Below are positions 18,273 to 28,032 of a stretch of 64,000 nt of DNA, one piece after another. The position numbers were made by a program, and so were the translations under genes. The stretch spans positions 496,001 through 560,000 of the forward strand of contig NZ_JAJKFQ010000001.1 in assembly GCF_020966635.1 (NCBI RefSeq). Direction: 5' to 3'. How positions within the stretch are numbered: the first letter of the stretch is position 1; the number at the start of each line of letters is the position of its first letter. The DNA comes from Stieleria sp. JC731 (GTDB lineage: Bacteria; Planctomycetota; Planctomycetia; Pirellulales; Pirellulaceae). The notes under the pieces were generated by a model that saw only the letters and a list, made by a program, of their open reading frames with translations, had not been told where the DNA came from and searched no databases.

Positions 18273-19505
18273 ATGCGAAGACTTCGACTCCCACACTATG
18301 CCACCGGCTTGATCGTTTTGCTGGTCGCCTTGCAGGTCAGAGCGCAGGCCTTGCCAGAAGGCATGCAGCCATTGCCGGAAGATCCGGCAGCGGTGATGGC
18401 CGTCGTTGGCCAGTCGTCGATCTTGTGGGGAGACATCGAGCCGAAGGTCGAATCTCGAATTCGCGAGGTGCTCTCGCAAACGAGACAGCAGATCCCCGAA
18501 GAGCAGCTTTTGATGGCTCGGGTGCAGCTTTCACGATCTGCCCTCCGCAACGCGATTCAGAGCAAGGTGATGAGCGAGTGTTTTCTGCTTGAGCAAGTTG
18601 GCACACAGTCAGCTGACAAGCGAGCCGAGGTGAGCGCGATGATGTCGCAACGAGCCCGGCAGTTGTTCTTTGAAAACGAACTGCAAGCACTCAAGAAAAA
18701 GTTTGGTACCGAAAGCCTCAGCGAGATTGATGCCAAGCTTCGCGAGACCGGAACGTCGCTGCAAGCGCGTCAGCGCGAGTTCGGTGACATGATGTTGGGT
18801 CACATGTATATGAAGGAAAAGATTGATCAGGATCCCAACGTCACAATTGCGGAGATCAATAATTTCTATGAAAAAAACAAAGACGATTATCAATATCCAG
18901 CCAAGGCTCGTTGGGAGCAGTTGTCGGTCCTATTCAAAAACCATCCGACACGAAAGGCCGCAATGGAAAAGTTGCTCTCGATGGGCCGCGAGATCTACAA
19001 CTGGGAACAAAACTTGAAACTGAGTTCTGGTGAAGGTCCTTCATCTGTTGAAATGGTGAACCAACTGACTGCCGCAGGTGGGATTAACTTCAATAAAAGC
19101 TGGGAACAGATCGCCCGGGACGGCAGTGAAGAATCATACGCACCCGATGGTGGCCAGCATGATTGGACAAGCAAAGGGGCTCTGGCATCCAAGGAACTCG
19201 ACAGCGCGATCTTCAGCGTAAAGCCCGAAACGATGAGTGAAATCATCGAGGACGCTCAAGGTTTGCACATCATTCGTGTGAAGGAACGCAAGACTGCCGG
19301 AGTCACGCCTTTGCGAGAAGTCCAAGAAGACATTCGCGAAGAGATCAAGAAATCAAAGATCTCCAAAGCACAAGAAGCCATGCTGGCGCAAATGCAAAAA
19401 CGCGTTCCTGTATGGTCGTTGTACCCTGATGATTTCCCCGGTGCACAGCAACTGCCTGTGACCATTGCATCGCGTCCAGCTTCCAACTCGGCATCGCGAC
19501 GCTAG
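18273..19505 (+). CDS. Exported PpiC/SurA-type peptidyl-prolyl isomerase
   Basis: Periplasmic folding factor of about 410 residues. The ATG at 18273 begins a signal peptide (LRLPHYATGLIVLLVALQVRAQ). The N-terminal half is a SurA-like helical chaperone region starting with AVVGQSSILWGDIE, and the C-terminal third is a parvulin (PpiC) domain with the late block GALASKELDSAIFSVKPETMSEIIEDAQGLHIIRV, matching the conserved FxL and H-I-I-V positions. Parvulins isomerise proline bonds in outer-membrane proteins. It is followed 15 bp later by a lipoprotein gene on the same strand, so the two are likely co-transcribed and act in envelope assembly. Confidence 0.88.
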   Translation: MRRLRLPHYATGLIVLLVALQVRAQALPEGMQPLPEDPAAVMAVVGQSSILWGDIEPKVESRIREVLSQTRQQIPEEQLLMARVQLSRSALRNAIQSKVMSECFLLEQVGTQSADKRAEVSAMMSQRARQLFFENELQALKKKFGTESLSEIDAKLRETGTSLQARQREFGDMMLGHMYMKEKIDQDPNVTIAEINNFYEKNKDDYQYPAKARWEQLSVLFKNHPTRKAAMEKLLSMGREIYNWEQNLKLSSGEGPSSVEMVNQLTAAGGINFNKSWEQIARDGSEESYAPDGGQHDWTSKGALASKELDSAIFSVKPETMSEIIEDAQGLHIIRVKERKTAGVTPLREVQEDIREEIKKSKISKAQEAMLAQMQKRVPVWSLYPDDFPGAQQLPVTIASRPASNSASRR

Positions 19506-19520
19506 GGCAACTGTTGATTC

Positions 19521-20207
19521 ATGAAGTCTTCGTTGGCAATGACGATCTCGACAAGTTTGGCCTCAGCTAAATCGAATTGGCTGAGCAGCTTTGTTGTGTT
19601 GCTTTGTTGCGGGGCACTTTGTGGTTGTGGACAGCTTGCCTATCGCTTGGATCGGCGTCCGCCAACGCAGTACATTCCCAACCCTCTGGAACTGCCGCCG
19701 GCAAACGACGCGTTTGTGTGGTCACAGGTCATCGATACGGTTGATGACTACTTTCGAATCGCACGCGAGCAACCGGTACAAAACTCGCCTCAAATGGTTC
19801 TCGATGGAAGCGTCGAAACCTCCTATCAGATTGGCGCTTCGATGAGCGAGTTCTGGCGAAAGGACAGTACCGCAGGTTTCGAAGCTCTGCATAGCACCTT
19901 GCAATCGGTTCGTCGGAAGGCATCGGTTATCGTGCGTCCACGCGGCGCCGGCTACACGGTCGAAGTCGTGGTGTTGAAAGATTTAGAAGACACCGATTCG
20001 ACGCAGTTTTCGACTGAGACCACGGCATCACGAAGGCATGACGGAACGATCGTTCGACAAGCGGATGTTCCGGTCGGTGGTCAGGGCAGTGTCCCTCAAA
20101 CGTTGGGCTGGATTTCGCTCGGACGTGACACTTCACTCGAACAACGTATTTTGAGGGATATTTTTGAAAGGGTGACGGAAAAAGACGGTCGACGTTCACA
20201 CCTATAG
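19521..20207 (+). CDS. Lipoprotein of unknown function
   Basis: 228 residues with a hydrophobic segment (WLSSFVVLLCCGALCGCGQL) ending in a lipobox-like L-C-G-C, so it is probably a lipid-anchored envelope protein; a start a few codons later (MTISTSLASAK, 19539) is possible. The mature part has PPTQYIPNPLELPPANDAF and a beta-rich region (ASVIVRPRGAGYTVEVVVLKDLED) but no known catalytic motif. It sits right behind the PpiC/SurA-type gene and probably shares its transcript. I recall similar lipoproteins beside such isomerases in planctomycetes, but the function is not known to me. Confidence 0.7.
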   Translation: MKSSLAMTISTSLASAKSNWLSSFVVLLCCGALCGCGQLAYRLDRRPPTQYIPNPLELPPANDAFVWSQVIDTVDDYFRIAREQPVQNSPQMVLDGSVETSYQIGASMSEFWRKDSTAGFEALHSTLQSVRRKASVIVRPRGAGYTVEVVVLKDLEDTDSTQFSTETTASRRHDGTIVRQADVPVGGQGSVPQTLGWISLGRDTSLEQRILRDIFERVTEKDGRRSHL

Positions 20208-20347
20208 CTTTTCTTGGAAACTAATCTTCGGGCTGCTTCGCGCCGATACCTACGCTGCCCAGGACGGGCATCGCATCGCCGTCGACGGTTCTGCCGTCAG
20301 ATGACAAGGATGTGCTTGACGATCGATTCCTTGTACAAGTTAACCGC

Positions 20348-20647
20348 ATGATTGGGTTTTCCACACAAGCCGTCTCCTACGATCAATTCTGCCGCCACGT
20401 CGAGAACACGTTGTGTCGAATCGGCGGGCTAGAGCCGGGGCAGTTTCCGATGACCAGTCGGAATGTCTCGCGAGCAGGAAAGACGTGTGGGTATTATTTC
20501 TGCGTTCACGGTCCACGTAGTGTGAAGTTAACGGCCGTTTACGATCACAAACAGAAACAAACCATCTACTACGGCACCGACGGGGTTCGTCACACCAACG
20601 AATCGATCAGCGTTCGGATGCCTTCTCCTCAGCAGCACTCAGCTTGA
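20348..20647 (+). CDS. Small conserved protein of unknown function
   Basis: About 99 residues, starting at the ATG at 20348 (MIGFSTQAVS); an ATG at 20312 would add 12 residues. It is soluble, with three or four cysteines and the beta-rich stretch GYYFCVHGPRSVKLTAVYD. It resembles small planctomycete proteins of unknown role seen near envelope genes. Its last 40 bases overlap the end of the convergent tsaB gene, which supports the stop position but makes both gene ends compete for the same DNA. No function can be proposed. Confidence 0.55.
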   Translation: MIGFSTQAVSYDQFCRHVENTLCRIGGLEPGQFPMTSRNVSRAGKTCGYYFCVHGPRSVKLTAVYDHKQKQTIYYGTDGVRHTNESISVRMPSPQQHSA

Positions 20648-21410
20648 TATAGCTGGGAGCCAGGGCAAAAGCGGATCGGTACGGTCCGTGATCAGAGCGA
20701 TGGCCAGAGTCAGCGGTGGTGCCACCTCGACGCCTATACGCGGCCAGACCTATCCCTGCGGCAACATTGATCGCTGCGTCTTGGTCCAGTACCAAGTCAA
20801 CTTGTTGGCTAGCAATTGACGGTTCGCAAACCACCAGGCACTCGCTGCCGCCGGATTCGGTGACGTGCAGGTCCCACTGGGGGCGGTCGATTAGCACCGC
20901 ACGTGTCGCCCAGTCGGAATTATCGGAATCGGATTGTTCTGGGATTTCGGCCGAGATTCTCGCCGGAAAAATTTCGGTCCGAGAAAACTTGGCGGTAAAT
21001 ACCTGGCCGCGATACGCATTCAAGCCAACGAGAACGTGATCCGAATCGGACTTCGCCAGAGCCGCGATGGCGATTCCGGCAAGCGAACCAATCGGAATGA
21101 TTGGCAAATCGAGCGCGTACGCCAGCGTTTTTACGGTGGTGACAGCGATTCGGAGGCCGGTAAATGATCCGGGGCCGATAGCGACCGATAGGAAATCGAG
21201 CCGGATTTGTTGGTCTCTTGCGTATCGCAAGGCATCGTCCAGTCCGATAGCCAAGTCGGCCGCGGCACGACGTTCCGCACCGATTTGCCGTTTCCAAATC
21301 ACTTTTCGACCCGACAAGATTGCGATTGAGCCGCCTTTGCCAATCGTTTCCAATGCTATTTGACAGTCGGTCAAAGCGGATGAATTCTGAAAGTTTGAGG
21401 GATTCGTCAT
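20607..21410 (-). CDS. tsaB: tRNA threonylcarbamoyladenosine biosynthesis protein TsaB
   Basis: Partner and activator of TsaD in making the t6A modification of ANN-decoding tRNAs. The protein has 267 residues, against about 230 in E. coli, and an ASKHA-like N-terminal lobe. The family signature VAIGPGSFTGLRIAVTTVKTLA is intact at about residues 77-98, followed by PIIPIGSLAGIA. As in other TsaB proteins, the catalytic metal-binding residues of TsaD are absent. The C-terminal 60 residues are less conserved. The ATG at 21410 is followed by a short Asn/Ser-rich leader and then the first strand. The 3' end overlaps a small convergent gene by about 40 bp. Confidence 0.92.
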   Translation of the reverse strand: MTNPSNFQNSSALTDCQIALETIGKGGSIAILSGRKVIWKRQIGAERRAAADLAIGLDDALRYARDQQIRLDFLSVAIGPGSFTGLRIAVTTVKTLAYALDLPIIPIGSLAGIAIAALAKSDSDHVLVGLNAYRGQVFTAKFSRTEIFPARISAEIPEQSDSDNSDWATRAVLIDRPQWDLHVTESGGSECLVVCEPSIASQQVDLVLDQDAAINVAAGIGLAAYRRRGGTTADSGHRSDHGPYRSAFALAPSYIKLSAAEEKASER

Positions 21411-21529
21411 GCTGAACAGCCCAACGGCGTGGGATTGCCGTGAATTTTTGATTACCTTTACAATCTTCGATCCCGATACATTTTCAAAGGCCCCACCCTT
21501 CGCCCGTTCTCATTCGGAAATCAATCAAA

Positions 21530-22297
21530 GTGAAGCGAGCACTGATCAGCGACATTCACGGAAATCTTGAAGCGCTGCTCGCGGTTCTAGAGGACATTGA
21601 CAAAAACTCCGTTGACGAAATTTTTTGTCTCGGTGATATCATCGGCTATGGCCCCAATCCCTGCGAGTGCCTCGATCAGGTGATGCGGCGTGCTCGCGTG
21701 ACGATTCTTGGGAACCACGATCAAGCAGCCTTGTTTGATCCAGACGGATTCAACCCGATGGCATTGCAGGCCATTTATTGGACTCGCGATCAACTTGATA
21801 ACGGCCCCGGGTCGAGTGCTCAAATCAACGGCCGCTGGGATTTTCTTGGCGAATTGCCACGTTATCACGAAGATGAACAGTACAAGTTCGTCCACGGCTC
21901 GCCACGCGATCCGACCAACGAATACGTGTTCCCGGAATACATCTTCGATCAGCGAAAGATGGAAATCCTGTTCGGTAAAGTCACTCAGTATTGCTTCATG
22001 GGGCACACGCACTTGCCCGGTGTATTCACAACCGACTGTGAATTCATCCAGCCAGACGAGTGTGATTACCAGTATCAGTTGGGAAGCGAAAAGGCGATGG
22101 TCAACGTTGGCAGCGTCGGTCAGCCGCGTGACGAAGACTGCCGAGCTTGTTACGTGATTCTGGACAAGGATGCTGCCGGCGGTCCGCTGGTCACCTTCCG
22201 CAGGGTCGAGTACGACATCGAGACGACTGCAAATAAGATCTATGCCGAAGCGGACCTGTCTGATCAGCTCGGTGACCGCATCAAATATGGCCGTTAA
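21530..22297 (+). CDS. Metallophosphoesterase (YfcE/MJ0936-like), copy 1
   Basis: Binuclear-metal phosphoesterase of 255 residues in the calcineurin-like superfamily. All the metal motifs are present in order: SDIHGN (D-x-H), LGDIIGYGP (G-D), GNHD (N-H-D), a histidine in VHGSPRDP, and GHTHLPG (G-H-x-H). The substrate is not predictable: members hydrolyse cyclic nucleotides, dinucleotides or small phosphate esters. The start codon reads GTG-AAG-CGA or lies nearby and directly precedes the first strand. The next gene, a close paralogue, begins six bases after the stop, so the pair is one operon. Confidence 0.9.
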   Translation: MKRALISDIHGNLEALLAVLEDIDKNSVDEIFCLGDIIGYGPNPCECLDQVMRRARVTILGNHDQAALFDPDGFNPMALQAIYWTRDQLDNGPGSSAQINGRWDFLGELPRYHEDEQYKFVHGSPRDPTNEYVFPEYIFDQRKMEILFGKVTQYCFMGHTHLPGVFTTDCEFIQPDECDYQYQLGSEKAMVNVGSVGQPRDEDCRACYVILDKDAAGGPLVTFRRVEYDIETTANKIYAEADLSDQLGDRIKYGR

Positions 22298-22303
22298 GAA
22301 TCA

Positions 22304-23086
22304 GTGACACGCACCGCAATTCTTAGTGACATCCACGGAAACCTCACCGCGCTTCGTGCGGTGATGGCCCATATTGAAACCCAGAATGTGGATCGGATTG
22401 TCTGCTTGGGCGATGTTGTCGGCTATGGCCCTCGGCCCTGCGAATGCCTGGACCTCGTGATGGGCTTCGATTTTTGTGTCCTGGGCAACCATGACAGCAG
22501 CGCGATGTTCGATCCCGAAGGGTTCAATGCGGCTGCCGAACAAGCGATTTTCTGGACACGCACTCAGCTGGAAAACACTGCTGGTGACGAGCAGGTCGGT
22601 GACGATGGGATGACGCCTTCGCGTCGCCGCATGAATTTTCTCTGCAAGTTGCCTCGAACCGTTCGTGAGAGCAACGCGCTATTCGTGCATGGTTCACCTC
22701 GCGGGCCGACGAATGAATATGTGATGCCCGAAGATATTCAGAACAGCAAGAAGATGGAAAAGCTGTTCTCGTTGGTTCCCGGCATTTGTTTTCAGGGGCA
22801 TACCCATGTCCCGGGTGTCTTTACGACCGATTCAATGTTCGTCCGTCCCGACCGAATCGAAGGCTCGTACGACATCAGCGATAGTAGCCAGCGTTTGATG
22901 ATCAATGTTGGTAGTGTCGGTCAGCCGCGAGACTTAGATCCTCGCAGTTGTTACGTCGTGATGGACGATGAAAAGTCGATCACATACCACCGGGTTGAGT
23001 ACGACATCGAAGAAACCGTGTCGCAAATCGAATCCGAGCCCGAGCTGGATAATTTTCTAGGTTATCGACTTCGCGAAGGTCGGTAG
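22304..23086 (+). CDS. Metallophosphoesterase, tandem paralogue (copy 2)
   Basis: 260 residues with a GTG start at 22304, six bases after the preceding stop. It has the same metal-binding series as its neighbour: SDIHGN, LGDVVGYGP, GNHD, VHGSPRGP and GHTHVPG, and shares long blocks with it (MINVGSVGQPRD against MVNVGSVGQPRD; YDIEET against YDIETT). It differs by an insert of about 10 residues (GDEQVGDDGMTPSRRRM) before the substrate-side helix. This is a local duplication with both copies apparently active, so they may have separate substrates or form a heteromer. Confidence 0.9.
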   Translation: MTRTAILSDIHGNLTALRAVMAHIETQNVDRIVCLGDVVGYGPRPCECLDLVMGFDFCVLGNHDSSAMFDPEGFNAAAEQAIFWTRTQLENTAGDEQVGDDGMTPSRRRMNFLCKLPRTVRESNALFVHGSPRGPTNEYVMPEDIQNSKKMEKLFSLVPGICFQGHTHVPGVFTTDSMFVRPDRIEGSYDISDSSQRLMINVGSVGQPRDLDPRSCYVVMDDEKSITYHRVEYDIEETVSQIESEPELDNFLGYRLREGR

Positions 23087-23097
23087 TTCGCGTTGTC

Positions 23098-23480
23098 ACA
23101 CCGGTAGTGGGCGAGGCGACGAGCCGTGTCTCGTGTGTTGATTCAAGCAACCGACGCTAGCGCGTTAACGGCTCAGTTTAGATTGTCCCTAAGCCGCAAA
23201 GGCGCTAGCCGCGGTTGTGTGTGCTGCACGCGGTAGTGGGCAAGGCGACGAGCCGTGTCCCGTGTCTTGATTCAATCAACCGACGCTAGCGCGATAACGG
23301 CTCAGTTGAGATTATCCCTGAGCCGCAAAGGCGCTAGCCGCGGTTGCGTATGCAGCACGCCACTAGTGGGCGAGGCGACGAGCCGTGTCCCGTGTCTTGA
23401 TTCAATCAACCGACGCTAGCGCGATAACGGCTCAGTTGAGATTATCCCTGAGCCGCAAAGGCGCTAGCCGCGGTTGCGTA
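23098..23480. repeat. Tandem palindromic array, three units, period 129-130 bp
   Basis: Each unit starts with GTAGTGGGCGAGGCGACGAG (the GGCGACG core at 23115, 23244 and 23374) and continues with an inverted repeat: arm AACCGACGCTAGCGCG ending CGGCTCAG, a loop of about 12 nt, and arm CTGAGCCGCAAAGGCGC ending CGCGGTT. The second and third copies are nearly identical. The array lies between the convergent metallophosphoesterase and gap genes. It shares the 20-nt leader and the arm type with the seven-unit array at 28033. Confidence 0.92.
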
Positions 23481-23520
23481 TGCCGTACTTTCCCAAGGCT
23501 TGCCTCGGCAATCGGCGCAT

Positions 23521-23555
23521 GAAAAAACCGAGCTTGCCGGAGGCAAACTCGGTTC
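23521..23555 (-). terminator. Rho-independent terminator of gap
   Basis: Stem ACCGAGTTTGCC/GGCAAGCTCGGT (one G-T pair) with a 3-nt loop, read on the minus strand and followed by TTTTTT. It lies about 30 bp beyond the gap stop codon. Confidence 0.9.
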
Positions 23556-23585
23556 TGATTTGTTGTTCGCTGAAGCGGTTGCGGC

Positions 23586-24680
<1,095 letters not shown>

Positions 24681-24888
24681 TTACCGACGCCCGGTGAAGG
24701 GGACGGGAAGATATGTGTTGTTAAGCAGTGCTATTTCAACAGTGGTTGTTAAGATTTCCGACCACGATGACAACGAGCGATGCTTGGCACCACTTTCGTC
24801 CGCATGTCTTCGACACCCAGTTTGTTATCAATCGTCCTCGGGTCTGCTTGGGACGATGCGATTATAGAAACACGCCCCCATTTACACC

Positions 24889-25875
24889 ATGACCCAAGAT
24901 TCAATGCCACCGGAGTGGCGACGGCCCGACGGAGTGGCCCCGGGAACGTGGCGATATATCCATCAGCGGTCGATCGCACGCCACTACGATCAGTTTGTGG
25001 CTGACACGCCGCTATGTGAACTTGATGTTGCGTATCTCAAAGAGCACCTGCTCCGCAAAACCTCGGATTTGCAGCCAGAAACTATTTGCCAATCACGGCC
25101 CCCGTTGGTGCTTGATCTGGGGTGTGGGACCGGAAGGGTAGCGTTCCCCACAAACGAACTGGGCCTCGATGTCCTGGCGATCGATCTCAGTCAGCCGATG
25201 CTCGAAGAGTTGGCAGGCAGAAATTCGGCTGAAAGGGCTGCTCGAGAGGCCGAGTCTGAACCGAGCGTGCAAAGCCAAGACGAAGGCGACCCGCACGAGT
25301 CTGGTCGTAGGTCACGGTTTGTTGGCAAGTTATCACAGTCCGACGGTAAGTTATCACAGTCCACTGGCAACATGATTCCCGTATCTGAAGCGAGCTCCGT
25401 CAGCGAAGCGGTGGTTCCTTTGCGAGCCAGTCTTGTCGACTTGGATTGCCTTCGCGACGGGATCGCTGACCACGCGTTTTGCATGTTCAGCACACTCGGG
25501 ATGATCGCAGGCCACACCAATCGGCTGAAGTGTCTTCGGCATGTTCATCGCGCACTGCGTCCAGGTGGCACGTTTGTATTTCATGTTCATCGCCGTTGGG
25601 CCGCACTGCGTGAGCCCGGCGGTGCAAAGCAATTGCTGCAAAGCTGGCTTCGTAGCCGCGGAAAATCAACCGGTGAATTCGGCGATTGGACCTACGCGTA
25701 TCGCGGCTTACCTGACATGTTCATGCACCGCTTCGATTGCCGAGAGATCAGGCGATTGGTGAAGGATAGCGGACTGAAGCTCGATCGTATTGACCGGATC
25801 AAGCTCGATGGCACCGGGTTAACTTCTTCGCGGCTGAATACCGGAGGTTATTTCGTGGTCTGTTCAAAGCGTTAG
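24889..25875 (+). CDS. Class I SAM-dependent methyltransferase
   Basis: 328 residues. The SAM-binding motif VLDLGCGTGRVA (about residues 69-80) and the acidic end of the next strand (VLAIDLS) are clear, and later motifs match the UbiE/type-11 family (LRPGGTFVFHVHRR). Between strand 2 and the next conserved block lies an insert of about 65 residues rich in Ser, Glu and Arg, with a 21-bp tandem duplication at 25324-25365 (GKLSQSD/GKLSQST). The substrate cannot be inferred. The ATG at 24889 is 280 bp from the divergent gap start. The stop is 20 bp from the end of the convergent secA-like gene. Confidence 0.85.
   Translation: MTQDSMPPEWRRPDGVAPGTWRYIHQRSIARHYDQFVADTPLCELDVAYLKEHLLRKTSDLQPETICQSRPPLVLDLGCGTGRVAFPTNELGLDVLAIDLSQPMLEELAGRNSAERAAREAESEPSVQSQDEGDPHESGRRSRFVGKLSQSDGKLSQSTGNMIPVSEASSVSEAVVPLRASLVDLDCLRDGIADHAFCMFSTLGMIAGHTNRLKCLRHVHRALRPGGTFVFHVHRRWAALREPGGAKQLLQSWLRSRGKSTGEFGDWTYAYRGLPDMFMHRFDCREIRRLVKDSGLKLDRIDRIKLDGTGLTSSRLNTGGYFVVCSKR
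25324..25365 (+). repeat. In-frame 21-bp tandem duplication
   Basis: Two near-identical 21-bp units (ggcaagttatcacagtccgac and ggtaagttatcacagtccact) inside the methyltransferase insert. They encode GKLSQSD and GKLSQST. The unit length keeps the frame. Confidence 0.85.
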
Positions 25876-25895
25876 TCGGATCGCTAGGTCGGGCA

Positions 25896-27839
25896 TCAAT
25901 TGCCGCGTCCGGCAAAAGAGCTTTGAACCGATTCGGCCCAACGATCGTGCTGCACCATTTGTTCGCGCCGCTGTAGCTCGATCTCTTCTACTTGCTTTTG
26001 AAGTTTGATTACCGCTGCAGAGAAGTCTCGATTGCATTCACCTGAGGAGCTAGCGGTGGCGATCATCTGCTCGGCGAGAGCGGGTGAATGCTTTTTGATA
26101 AAGACGTCGTCGGCCGCGATGAAGAATTGGCAACTGCCAGGGGCCCCTTGTCTTGCCGCTCGTCCAATCAATTGACGATCGATCCGTGAGCTGTGGCTAT
26201 GGTTTGTTGCAATGACGTGAAGCCCGCCGGCTGCTAGTGCCTGGTCGTCCAGCTTGATGTCCGTCCCGCGTCCGGCCATGTTGGTTGCGACGGTTACCGC
26301 GCCGGCTTGGCCTGCCCGCGAAATGATCAACGCTTCCTCGTCATTTTGAAGTCCGTTAAGTAATACATGTGGAATGTTAGCGTGACCAAGTTGTTCGGAG
26401 ATCTGTTGGCTTTCGGCAATGGATGCGGTGCCAATCAGCACTGGCTGGCCTTGCAGTGACCGGGTTAGCACGTCTGAGGTGATCGCGAACACTTTGGATT
26501 TAAAGTCGCTGAAGAACCTTGGGGCAATATTGGTTCGTGCGTTTGGGCGATGCGTCTCGATTCTGACCACAGGTAACGCATAGAACCGTTTCAGTTCGTC
26601 TTCGCTGCCCGTGGCAGTGCCTGTCAGGCCGGCGACACGTTGGTAAAGGCTTGTGTAGCGTTGCCTTGTAATCCGCGCATGGGTTTCATTTTCGTCGGTG
26701 ATCTGCACCTGTTCCTTGGCTTCGACGGCTTGGTGCAGGCCATTGCTCCACTTCCGTTCTTCGTGGAGCCTGCCCGTGTTCGCATCGACCAGCACAACTT
26801 CGTCGGCTTGGATCACGTAGTCGATGTCTCGTCGAAGCAAATGCTGGGCGCGCAGGGCATTGATAACCATTTCGGATAGCGGCCGTGAGAGAATCCCTTC
26901 GGGCCGCAGTTTCCAAGCTTGGCGAACTTTGTTCTGACCGCACTCGGTCAAGTTGATTCGCCGAGAAGTGGGGTCGATTTCAAAGTCCACCGCAAGCTCG
27001 AGCGACTTTGCAATCGAATTGGCGAAGTGGTGTAGATCTGCGGAGGTCGAAACGCTTGACTTTCCACCGCTCAGCACCAGCGGCGTGTTGGCTTCATCGA
27101 TCAGGACACTGTCCGCTTCGTCAACGATCGCCATGAAGTGACCGCGCTGCATCCGTTCCGAATTCAAACTTGGTCGGCCATGCAGTTTTCGAAGCATGTC
27201 GCTGCCAAGTCGCTGGTCGTATTGTGATCGTACTGCGAGTTGGTCTCGCAGGAAATCGAATCCAAATTCGTAGCCCGGGCCATAAGTGATATCACAGGCG
27301 TAAGCTTCTTGCTTTTGTTTCAGTGGGCTTTGAGAAACAAGCAAGCCTGCGGTTAGACCCAATAGCTTGTAAACATCCACAAGCGTGTCGAAGTCACGTT
27401 TGGAAAGGTAGTCGTTAGTCGTGGCGACATGAACGCCTTTTCCGGTCCAGCCATAAAGCACCGCTGGCAATGCGGTCGTGATCGTCTTGCCTTCGCCCGT
27501 TTGGATTTCGGCGATCGTACCTGCCGATAGAGCCAATCCGCCAAGCAGCTGCACATCGTAGTATTCCATGCCCGTCGTTCGCCGTAGTGCCTCACCAGTG
27601 AGCGCGAACGATTCAATCACATTGGAAACGACGGTCGTGTCCGCGAGTTCGCGGACTTGCGGGCGGAGTCGTTTTGCACACTCTGCAAACTCAGCCGATG
27701 AAAGGCTCTGCAGTTGTTCGCCACGATGTCGGATGAGGTGAATCTGACGTAGCGTGCTTGAGTTCTTGGAACACACGTTGCGTTTCGGACGTCCGATAAC
27801 AGTCCGGTAGTTCGCGATGTGGTTGTGTGTCCCTAACAT
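25896..27839 (-). CDS. Short SecA-like translocase ATPase
   Basis: SecA paralogue of 647 residues; canonical SecA has about 850-1000. Present: nucleotide-binding domain 1 with Walker A QTGEGKT (113-119), TTNDYLSKRD, and Walker B VDEAD (239-243); the preprotein cross-linking region between about 220 and 360; and domain 2 with GTAS, NMAGRGTDIKL and RQLIGRAARQGAPG. The protein stops near the beginning of the long scaffold helix, so the helical wing, the two-helix finger and the C-terminal zinc tail are missing. It cannot push substrates as standard SecA does and may serve a special export route. The frame is intact, so it is unlikely to be a pseudogene. No sec partner is nearby. Confidence 0.85.
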   Translation of the reverse strand: MLGTHNHIANYRTVIGRPKRNVCSKNSSTLRQIHLIRHRGEQLQSLSSAEFAECAKRLRPQVRELADTTVVSNVIESFALTGEALRRTTGMEYYDVQLLGGLALSAGTIAEIQTGEGKTITTALPAVLYGWTGKGVHVATTNDYLSKRDFDTLVDVYKLLGLTAGLLVSQSPLKQKQEAYACDITYGPGYEFGFDFLRDQLAVRSQYDQRLGSDMLRKLHGRPSLNSERMQRGHFMAIVDEADSVLIDEANTPLVLSGGKSSVSTSADLHHFANSIAKSLELAVDFEIDPTSRRINLTECGQNKVRQAWKLRPEGILSRPLSEMVINALRAQHLLRRDIDYVIQADEVVLVDANTGRLHEERKWSNGLHQAVEAKEQVQITDENETHARITRQRYTSLYQRVAGLTGTATGSEDELKRFYALPVVRIETHRPNARTNIAPRFFSDFKSKVFAITSDVLTRSLQGQPVLIGTASIAESQQISEQLGHANIPHVLLNGLQNDEEALIISRAGQAGAVTVATNMAGRGTDIKLDDQALAAGGLHVIATNHSHSSRIDRQLIGRAARQGAPGSCQFFIAADDVFIKKHSPALAEQMIATASSSGECNRDFSAAVIKLQKQVEEIELQRREQMVQHDRWAESVQSSFAGRGN

Positions 27840-28032
27840 TCGCCGTCGGTTTCCATTCGGTCCTGTGATAGCTCAAGTCCCATGGATGAATTTCGACGTG
27901 CACGGCAGTTGTCTTCAGCGGTGGTGAGTCCGACTTTTCAACAACACACAAAGGCTGGCGGTCAAAGACGGGGAATCGTTGCGATCGCTAAAGCTTGTTA
28001 GGAGTTGTAGGACGGGATGGATGTTGCACAGG

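Noticed and set aside
25896-27839. secA pseudogene
   Set aside because: The frame is intact with all ATPase motifs and a natural stop, and no remnant of the missing part follows.
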